A DNA stretch of 20,458 bases from Chloroflexota bacterium (GTDB lineage: Bacteria > Chloroflexota > Ktedonobacteria > Ktedonobacterales > Ktedonobacteraceae): positions 1 to 20,458 of the forward strand of contig VBHI01000256.1 in NCBI GenBank assembly GCA_005881495.1. The letters run 5' to 3'. Shown here piece after piece: positions 15,196 through 20,458 of this stretch. Under the pieces are notes generated by a model. It ran no database searches. It was given only the letters and a program-made list of their open reading frames with translations, and had not been told where the DNA came from. The stretch's first letter is position 1; every line of letters starts with the position of its first letter. The position numbers and the translations under genes are program-made.

Positions 15196-16146
15196 TCAAC
15201 TAGTCACAGACGCCAAGAGCAGCGTCGCGGCTCCGATGACGCCTGCCTGATCTCCAAGGTGGGCGTAGTGAATAGGCACATCGCGGTAGGAGGGCAAGGC
15301 TCGCGCAGCAATGATGCGATGAATATGCGGTTCGAGCCATGCCATCGCCTGAGCAACTCCTCCACCAAGCGTGATACGCTCAGGGGAGAAGAGATGCAAC
15401 AGGTTCACCAGGCCCATCCCTAAAAACTCTCCCTCACGACGGAGTAAGTCCTGTGCCATCTCATCGCCCTGCGTTGCAGCTGCGACCACCTGTGCAGCAG
15501 TGAGAGGCCCTTTCGTCGCGCTGTCGTGGAGCAATGATGGGGACTTCCGTTGCAACGCCTGCACGGCAAAGCGAGCGAGAGCGGTTCCAGAGGCCAGTGA
15601 CTCCCAGCAGCCGGTCTGTCCACAGCTACAGACGGGACCATCAGACTGAATCTGCATATGCCCGATCTCACCTGCCAGGCCTTTGCGCCCGAGGAGCAAT
15701 TGGCCGTTGGCAATGATGCCTCCACCGATGCCTGTACTCACGGTCACATAAACAAAGTCCTGACATCCCTGCCCACTGCCAAAGTACCACTCACCAAGAG
15801 CGGCAGCATGCGCATCGTTATGGAGGATCACTGGCAAGCCTGTCTGGTCCTCAAGAAGCGCTCGCAGTGGCACATTCACCCATCCCTGTAAGGTCAGAGC
15901 ATGCAGCACAATGCCTGCAAAAGGATCGGTTGGGCCAGGCGAGCCAACGCCAATCCCCAGAATATCGGCATGGCTGACATCGCCGATGACCTGCTCGACG
16001 AGTGATACGACCTGGGAAATGACCTCTTCGGGTCCAGCAGTGGCAGCAGTGGCGACGCTGCGATGCTGAAAGATGTGACCGGTGGTGTCCATCCGCACGG
16101 CCCGTAAGCGTGTCCCACCCAGGTCCACACCGATGAGGTGTTTCAC
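15196..16146 (-). CDS. ROK-family sugar kinase
   Basis: ROK-family kinase, probably phosphorylating glucose or a related hexose or amino sugar with ATP in the cytosol. The 316-aa protein has the ATP phosphate motif DLGGT (8-12), the catalytic Asp111 in LHNDAHAAALGEW, GIGGGI (139-144), and the ROK zinc signature: His163 in AGEIGHM with Cys173, Cys175 and Cys180 in CSCGQTGC. There is no N-terminal helix-turn-helix, so it is an enzyme and not a ROK repressor. The start is GTG at 16144-16146, with AAAGGAG eight bases upstream. It is the first gene of the operon and has a near-consensus promoter 166 bases upstream, giving a long leader. The divergent neighbour is the DeoR regulator. Confidence 0.93.
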   Translation of the reverse strand: MKHLIGVDLGGTRLRAVRMDTTGHIFQHRSVATAATAGPEEVISQVVSLVEQVIGDVSHADILGIGVGSPGPTDPFAGIVLHALTLQGWVNVPLRALLEDQTGLPVILHNDAHAAALGEWYFGSGQGCQDFVYVTVSTGIGGGIIANGQLLLGRKGLAGEIGHMQIQSDGPVCSCGQTGCWESLASGTALARFAVQALQRKSPSLLHDSATKGPLTAAQVVAAATQGDEMAQDLLRREGEFLGMGLVNLLHLFSPERITLGGGVAQAMAWLEPHIHRIIAARALPSYRDVPIHYAHLGDQAGVIGAATLLLASVTS

Positions 16147-16319
16147 TCTCGTACTCCTTTCTCTTCTTGAGGCGGTTGGTGCTCTCGAGGAAGAACCATG
16201 TGAAAGACAACGGCCTTATTATCCCGAGAGCGTTGAGGTGCGCCATTGACGTGCATGCTCTACACATTCGTTTTCTAACGGTTAGCTGTATGTTCACTTT
16301 GTTTTACTTTCTGAAATAG

Positions 16320-16348
16320 AGTATAATATACAAACAAAAGAAAGTCAA
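16320..16348 (-). promoter_or_regulatory. Operon promoter (minus strand)
   Basis: On the minus strand TTGACT (16343-16348) and TATACT (16320-16325) are separated by exactly 17 bases. Transcription would start near 16313 and leave a leader of about 166 bases before the ROK GTG. The leader contains TATGTTC (16289-16295) and CTAACGGTTAG (16275-16285), possible regulator sites. Confidence 0.7.
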
Positions 16349-16358
16349 TAGAAAATAC

Positions 16359-16388
16359 TTGCAAATATCCGAACATATCTGCTATACT
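16359..16388 (+). promoter_or_regulatory. deoR-type regulator promoter, apparently leaderless
   Basis: TTGCAA (16359-16364) and TATACT (16383-16388) are separated by 18 bases. The ATG at 16395 begins seven bases after the -10, just where transcription should start, so the mRNA is probably leaderless. It stands back to back with the operon promoter, the two -35 boxes ten bases apart. Confidence 0.65.
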
Positions 16389-16396
16389 GAAGATAT
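16375..16396. promoter_or_regulatory. Operator candidate ATATCT-N10-AGATAT over the -10
   Basis: ATATCT (16375-16380) and AGATAT (16391-16396) are inverted around the -10 TATACT. CGAACATAT (16370-16378) resembles a half-site of GlpR, a DeoR-family protein, and TATGTTC at 16289-16295 is its approximate inverse. Autoregulation by the adjacent DeoR protein is a reasonable inference. Confidence 0.4.
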
Positions 16397-17204
16397 GAAT
16401 ACGAAGCATCGACCTCATGAAGAACCCATCTTTGCTGATGAACGCCAGCAGCAAATTGTCGATCTGATCGTTGCGCGTGGGAAGGTTCGTACTGCTCAGC
16501 TAACCACTCTTTTCGGAGTGACTGAACCAACCTTGCGCAAGGACCTCAGCGTGTTGGAGGAGCGCGGTTTACTGAAACGGACCCATGGAGGCGCGGTCTC
16601 TGTACGCCCCCCGCGAGAACAGGAAGTAGCCAATCGCGCCGCACACAATGCAGAGGCAAAGCAAGCCATTGCCTTGGCGTGTTTACAAGAGATCGGCGAG
16701 AGAGACGCCATTTTCCTGGATGGTGGAACGACCGTGTTCCAAATTGCCCGGAACTTGGAGCGAAGTGGACGGTATGTGACCGTCTTGACCAATGCTCCCG
16801 CAGTAGCAGAAATCATCGCCGATCTCCCAACCGTTACCCATGTGTTGCTCGGTGGATACCTCCGTCGTATCAGTGGAAGCCTGGTTGGGCCACTTGCTCT
16901 GGAAAATCTGACCCGTTTCACGATAAACACCGCCTTTATTGGAGTTGGCGGTCTCTCAGAGAGTGGATGCACCGTCGCTGACCTCAATGAGGCGCAACTG
17001 AAGGCTGCGGTCATTGCACAGGCACAACGAGTGATTCTCCCTCTCGATCACACGAAAGTCGGCACCGTTGACTTTGCGCGGGTCTGTGGAATAGATGAGA
17101 TTGATGTGGTGGTGACAGATCAGGAAAACCTCTATCTTCAGAAATGGTGCAGTAGCCACAACATTCGGCTCGTGGTGGCATCTCCCACGTCACAAGGGAT
17201 GTGA
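16395..17204 (+). CDS. DeoR-family transcriptional regulator
   Basis: Likely repressor of the divergent sugar operon, released by a sugar phosphate. The 269-aa protein has the classic N-terminal DeoR helix-turn-helix: ERQQQIVDLI (16-25), then VRTAQLTTLFGVTEPTLRKDL (31-51) and LEERGLLKRTHGGAV (54-68). The C-terminal DeoRC sensor domain, related to phosphosugar isomerases, has DGGTT (109-113), TNAPAVAEII, GGYLRRISGSLVGP, FIGVGGLSESGCT and LPLDHTKVG. The true start is the ATG at 16395; an upstream TTG at 16359 lies in the -35 box and cannot be in the transcript. No ribosome site is visible, in keeping with a leaderless mRNA. Ligand unknown. Confidence 0.93.
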   Translation: MNTKHRPHEEPIFADERQQQIVDLIVARGKVRTAQLTTLFGVTEPTLRKDLSVLEERGLLKRTHGGAVSVRPPREQEVANRAAHNAEAKQAIALACLQEIGERDAIFLDGGTTVFQIARNLERSGRYVTVLTNAPAVAEIIADLPTVTHVLLGGYLRRISGSLVGPLALENLTRFTINTAFIGVGGLSESGCTVADLNEAQLKAAVIAQAQRVILPLDHTKVGTVDFARVCGIDEIDVVVTDQENLYLQKWCSSHNIRLVVASPTSQGM

Positions 17205-17283
17205 TGCTGTTGCAAAGGGGTACGGCAAGGATTCGTTTCCACAACTGCCATTTTTGTTTGATGCCTCAACAACCTGAGCAGAA

Positions 17284-17305
17284 GTCGAAAACGTGGGTTT
17301 TCGAC
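17284..17305. terminator. 9-bp perfect hairpin after the regulator gene
   Basis: GTCGAAAAC (17284-17292) and GTTTTCGAC (17297-17305) form a perfect stem with a GTGG loop, 79 bases after the DeoR stop. No T-run follows. It could end the regulator transcript or belong to the control region of the transposase that starts at 17421. Confidence 0.4.
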
Positions 17306-17420
17306 AGGATTGGCAGAAATAAATGGAGTGAAATCGGGATGATCTATTCTGCTAATACAAGGTAGCAGAAATCCATGACTGTGTCTCGTTGATGTCACAC
17401 GAGAGAGAAACGTTGAGCAC

Positions 17421-17994
17421 ATGACGGCAATTGAACGAACGGCCTATCCCCGCTTCAAGCGGATCTTGACAGCGAAAGATCTGGAAGAGGTCTATACTCC
17501 AACGCCGCAAGAACGCGTTCTTGCACTCCGTTCGACGAAAGGCACGGTTGCCGAAGCGGGCTTTCTCGTGCTGCTCAAAACCCACCAACGACTGGGTCGC
17601 TTCATTCCTCTGAGTGAAGTCCCTTTCGCTATTCTCAACCACATCGTCAAGATCGTTGATCCCAACCTGAGTGCTTCTGATCTAGAAACATACGATACCA
17701 GTGGCACACGACAACGCCATATTCCTCTAATTCGAGCGGCACGACAACTCAAACCCTATAGCCCTGCTGCCCGCACCTGCGCCCTCAAAGCGATGATCGG
17801 CGTGGCCCGAACGAAAGAAGATGTAGCTGATCTGATCAATGCCGCCCTGGAGAGCCTTGCCAAAGAGTGCTTTGAATTACCTCCCTTTGCGGTACTTGAT
17901 AAAGCAGCACACTATGTCCGAGCTGTTACCACGCGCGGGCTCCATCGCCAGGTGTATGAAAAACTATCCTGGGAGGCTCGCACGGTGCTAGAAT
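17421..17994 (+). pseudogene. tnpA: Tn3-family transposase, N-terminal fragment
   Basis: About 191 native codons resemble the DUF4158-type N terminus of Tn3-family TnpA, which binds the terminal inverted repeats. Markers are RFKRILTAKDLEEVYTPTPQE, the GFLVLLKTHQRLGRFIPLSEVP block, VPFAILNHIV, the YDTSGTRQRHIPLIRAARQL block and LESLAKECFELPPFAVLDKAAHYVRA. A complete TnpA is about 950-1000 residues with a DDE catalytic domain; here the frame runs into the right miniature element at 17995 and stops at 18030-18032 after thirteen foreign residues (GHNIFSYSFPR). The catalytic part is nowhere in the window. The fragment cannot transpose DNA, but it supports the Tn3 assignment of the flanking ends. 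The family call rests on motif recall, without a database search. Confidence 0.75.
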
Positions 17995-18270
17995 GGGGTC
18001 ATAACATTTTTTCGTACAGTTTTCCCCGCTAAGCAGGAAGAAAATCATGCAGAAGACGGGAAAGAAGCATTTCCACCAAGGAATCGGTTGAGAAACAACG
18101 AGAAGCTGACGCTGATCTCTTCGTTTTTCAAGACAAACCTCTTCTTTCTGCTTGTCTTTGTGACTCAAATGTTCCATCAGGAAGCATGTTCTCTCTGCAA
18201 ATACCACTGAAGCCGCTTCCTTCCCCTATCGCTTAGCGGGGAAAACTGTACGAAAAAATGTTATGACCCC
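17995..18270 (+). mobile_element. Tn3-derived miniature element (TIME-like), right copy
   Basis: A 276-bp copy identical to the element at 10426-10701 except for one base (A at 18075). The terminal inverted repeats are 17995-18034 and 18231-18270. It is joined on the left to the truncated transposase (flank AGAAT) and on the right to AAGTT. The right flank matches the left flank of the other copy and not its own left flank. Such low divergence points to recent duplication or ongoing gene conversion. Confidence 0.92.
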
Positions 18271-18383
18271 AAGTTGAGGCACTGACGCAGAAAAGCCCCT
18301 TTCGGCGATTCATTCAGTCAACCCACACATGCGGAGGGCAAAGAGGAATGACGTAGGCTTGTCGAGACGAGGAACAAGCGGGA

Positions 18384-19424
18384 TCAGTCAGGCACATCAC
18401 GAAAGCGCTGGTCGGCAGAGCTCACGATGGCAAGAGCGAAGCCTCCGCATGCGCGCTCCTTTCCCGTCTCTTTCCCAAGAGTGTGTTGCTCAACAAGTGA
18501 GAGTCCGCCAGGCTGGAGGAGTTCGGCAAGGCGCTCCCTTGTCGGCGGCAGGCTTTCGATCCCGAATTTCAGTGGCTCGGAAGCCGCTCTGGTGCTCATT
18601 CTTGCGAAACGCCAATACAGCGCCTGCGAGGAGAGGACCTCAGTGGTAAAGTAGTCGAACGCGACCACACTGCCCGAGGCGCAGCTTCCGATCTTGCGCA
18701 GCGTGTCCTCGACCGCTTCCCGGTCCAGATACATTACCACGCCCTCCCAAAGGAAGAGGGCAGGTTTGCTTTGATCGAAGCCAGCATCCACGAGTCGTGT
18801 GAACCAGTCCTCCTTCTCGAAGTCGGCTGCGACAAACGTGATCCCGGTCGCGTCGATGGAGGTCTTCGAGAGCATCTCGCGCTTGATCGCCTGGGTCTTT
18901 AGGGTATCGACCTCGAAGGATCTGACCTGCCTGTCAGGAGGCAGTCTCAACGCGCGGGTGTCGAAGCCTGCGCCAAGGATGACAAACTGTGCCATGTTGG
19001 GCAGGTACCGCTCGCACGCCTCGTCGAAAAACGTCATGCGTGCTCCTGCCTCGTACTGTCTGGGAATATCACCCTCGAAAGGATACCTGAAAACCCTGGG
19101 CACGTAACCTGTCAGACGGTGAGCAAGCCTCGTCGAGGCGGATGCCAGACGCACGCCCACCGGAGAGATGCCCGGCAGCACCATCATCAGTTGGGAAGAT
19201 GGCTCATCTTCCCTGGTACCCAGATAGTGCATAAACCAGCGTCCCGACAGCGGCCCTTGCGCGCTTACCGAGACCCCCGATCCTCTACCAGTGAGTACGG
19301 CCTTGCCAACCCAAATCACGTAACCGATCAACGTGACAGGGAACAGAAGGATGTTGATGGCGTAGAAGACCGTGACTGCCATGAGATCGCGCGCCGAGAC
19401 GGCCTTGTGATCATCTTTGTTCAT
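18384..19424 (-). CDS. Class I SAM-dependent methyltransferase, LCM/PPM type, with N-terminal membrane segment
   Basis: A 346-aa methyltransferase of the leucine-carboxyl-methyltransferase-like (TIGR00027) group, which O-methylates small molecules or carboxyl groups. Motif I is VILGAGFDTRALRL (148-161), followed by the SAM-binding acidic EVD (171-173), ITFVAADFEKEDW near 195-207 and the family hallmark LFLWEGVVMYLDREAV near 223-238. Residues about 14-40 (LMAVTVFYAINILLFPVTLIGYVIWVG) form a membrane segment not found in most soluble relatives, so it may sit on the inner face of the membrane. AGGAGG lies six bases before the ATG. It is just outside the composite element, and its 3' end faces the right miniature copy. 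Confidence 0.9.
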   Translation of the reverse strand: MNKDDHKAVSARDLMAVTVFYAINILLFPVTLIGYVIWVGKAVLTGRGSGVSVSAQGPLSGRWFMHYLGTREDEPSSQLMMVLPGISPVGVRLASASTRLAHRLTGYVPRVFRYPFEGDIPRQYEAGARMTFFDEACERYLPNMAQFVILGAGFDTRALRLPPDRQVRSFEVDTLKTQAIKREMLSKTSIDATGITFVAADFEKEDWFTRLVDAGFDQSKPALFLWEGVVMYLDREAVEDTLRKIGSCASGSVVAFDYFTTEVLSSQALYWRFARMSTRAASEPLKFGIESLPPTRERLAELLQPGGLSLVEQHTLGKETGKERACGGFALAIVSSADQRFRDVPD

Positions 19425-19739
19425 AGCTGACCTCCTACTAGTGATGGCATAACAATGCTTCTACAGCTTGTATAATTCTACAAATAGAGACTGTTTCCTT
19501 TGTTTGAATACTCTTGTTCAAGGCTCTCTCTAACCTGTTTGGGCACGAAGCTGCTGGTTGATTCCTTCCACGAGGCAAGGCTTTTGTACCACTCTTACTG
19601 TCACAACCTTCTTCGCACAAAGGTGGCCAAACTTTGGTAGGAAACGGCCAGACTTTCGGGTAATCCGCATTAAGAAGGGATTTCATGCTCAACTCCGTTC
19701 AAGGATTGGTGTTAACTACCATCATCCCCAAGCGGACGA

Positions 19740-19759
19740 GCTGGATAAATCCGCACTCT
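19740..19759. repeat. Distant copy of the GCTGGATAAATCCGCACTCT repeat
   Basis: GCTGGATAAATCCGCACTCT occurs exactly here and at 4467-4486, 15.3 kb away and in the same orientation. Flanking bases differ at once on both sides, so it is a discrete 20-base match. Confidence 0.7.
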
Positions 19760-19766
19760 CCAATGG

Positions 19767-19904
19767 AATCTGGGCGAGCAGGTGGGTTCCTTGCCCGGGA
19801 GCGCTCTCCTCTTTTGAAGTGAGCACCAGCATGCCGCTCACCTGGTTTCGCAGGATGAGCGGGACGGCCATCAGGCATGCACATCCTGGATGGTGGCGAT
19901 ACAA
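19767..19904 (-). pseudogene. GAF-domain remnant
   Basis: The minus strand encodes HPGCACLMAVPLILRNQ then VSGMLVLTSKEESAPGQGTH, then LLAQ. This resembles the end of a GAF sensor domain, where a pattern like L-AVPL--RG-VIGVL-L---E is common in histidine kinases and phosphodiesterases. Neither the preceding part of the domain nor any output domain is present, and the frame then runs through the 20-base repeat at 19740-19759 to a nearby stop. It is a decayed fragment at best. Confidence 0.4.
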
Positions 19905-20225
19905 TGTCGTCCTCGTTTCACACTCAGTCTAACGGCTCACATTGCCCGTTGATTACATAGTTTACGCTTCTCGTGCTTCAGGGAGACTATACATGTCTGG
20001 TTCAAGTATGACAGACGCTTGTTGACCTTTGATGATCCAATGCTGAGATCCTTCGTTCATTCCTTGCAAGCAAGTGAGCAGATGATACAGTCGAAGAAAG
20101 AAGATGAGCAAGGAGCTAGTCCTCCGTCAAGAGTTCATGGGGCTTTCCCCATTCTAACATGGAATGGCTCCTTTGTTTGCTCTTTGTGAGACTTTTGCAT
20201 TGCCCGCCCATTCAGAACCATAGCC

Positions 20226-20255
20226 TTGACATTGAGCGTGCTGACTCGGTATGCT
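20226..20255 (+). promoter_or_regulatory. Promoter for the downstream hydrolase
   Basis: TTGACA (20226-20231) is a perfect -35, followed after 18 bases by TATGCT (20250-20255). The hydrolase ATG is 100 bases downstream of the -10. Confidence 0.5.
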
Positions 20256-20355
20256 TATAGCGGCATTCACCAGGGGCAGCTTCCATCTATCGGCGATTCC
20301 ATTGGCAAAGGCTTGCTCATGCTACAACGTCGTATCTAGTGACAGGAGGTTCACG

Positions 20356-20458
20356 ATGAAACCCGACCCTAAGTTCAACGGACGCTATGTTCAAGGTGCT
20401 GGAGGTACCAGGTTATTTGTAGAGGAAATTGGAGATCGCGCCAGGCCTTCCATTCTCT
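20356..20458 (+). CDS. Alpha/beta hydrolase, N-terminal start only (runs off window)
   Basis: The ATG at 20356 has a perfect AGGAGG six bases upstream. The 34 readable codons, MKPDPKFNGRYVQGAGG then TRLFVEEIGDRARPSIL, match the first strands of alpha/beta hydrolases, in which a beta-hairpin (G--LFVEE-GD) leads to the HG oxyanion motif just beyond the window edge. The catalytic residues lie outside, so the specific enzyme cannot be named. Confidence 0.75.
   Translation, partial: MKPDPKFNGRYVQGAGGTRLFVEEIGDRARPSIL

Larger units (their letters stand above)
10421..18275. mobile_element. Candidate composite transposon (TIME-COMP) carrying a sugar-catabolism module
   Basis: The region from 10426 to 18270 is bracketed by two nearly identical 276-bp Tn3-type miniature elements in direct orientation. 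The bases just outside are AAGTT on both sides (10421-10425 and 18271-18275), a 5-bp direct repeat, which is the duplication size made by Tn3-family transposases. The inner flanks (TCCTT and AGAAT) do not match each other or the outer flanks. What is seen is the repeats and the outer duplication; that the whole 7.8 kb moved as one unit is inference. The cargo is a complete-looking carbohydrate operon with its own regulator, a damaged solute-binding protein and a truncated Tn3 transposase. Two independent insertions joined by recombination is the main alternative. Confidence 0.65.
19425..20355. other. Gene-poor region with remnants
   Basis: No intact gene is supported in these 930 bases. They hold a GAF-domain-like remnant on the minus strand, a 20-base copy of the repeat from 4467-4486, and a promoter for the hydrolase at 20356. 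The short open frames have no recognisable domains. Confidence 0.55.

Noticed and set aside
16359..16394. TTG start adding twelve residues to the DeoR protein
   Set aside because: The TTG lies in the -35 box, so these codons would not be transcribed from the clear promoter.

Overview
This 20.5 kb window looks like chromosomal DNA from a soil-type, multicellular Chloroflexota bacterium, most likely class Ktedonobacteria. That guess rests on protein style (VOC, DUF1801, DinB and LCM-type methyltransferase genes mixed with insertion debris) and on dispersed palindromes ending in CCCCTAC. No rRNA, tRNA or CRISPR was seen. Taxonomy is inference.

Left part (1-10.4 kb): guaA (GMP synthase, 3' end cut by the window) follows an SDR reductase on the minus strand. 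A repeat-rich spacer leads to a GT-B glycosyltransferase, a second repeat cluster, a membrane-anchored lytic transglycosylase whose N-terminal coding region carries one of the dispersed palindromes, a SAM methyltransferase, an isochorismatase-like pseudogene that has lost its catalytic-cysteine segment, a VOC protein, a DUF1801 protein, about 1 kb of gene-free DNA holding IS-end-like direct repeats, and a DinB-family protein.

Central part (10.42-18.28 kb): the most notable structure. Two 276-bp elements, differing at one base and lying in the same orientation, each have perfect 40-bp terminal inverted repeats of Tn3 type (GGGGTC...GCTAAGC). They bracket 7.3 kb. Neither element alone has a target-site duplication, but the outer flanks of the pair share the 5-bp direct repeat AAGTT, as expected if the whole block moved as one unit. 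This is a candidate composite of Tn3-derived miniature elements (TIME-COMP). Inside is a carbohydrate module: ROK kinase, Gfo/Idh/MocA dehydrogenase, TIM-barrel sugar isomerase/epimerase and alpha/beta hydrolase in a tightly coupled minus-strand operon, a divergent DeoR-family regulator behind back-to-back promoters, and a sugar ABC solute-binding protein whose export signal is missing. At the right end, a Tn3-family transposase (DUF4158-like N terminus) is cut off by the second miniature element.

Right part (18.3-20.5 kb): a membrane-anchored LCM/PPM-type methyltransferase (minus), a gene-poor stretch with a GAF-domain remnant and a copy of a repeat also found near 4.47 kb, then the start of an alpha/beta hydrolase running off the window.
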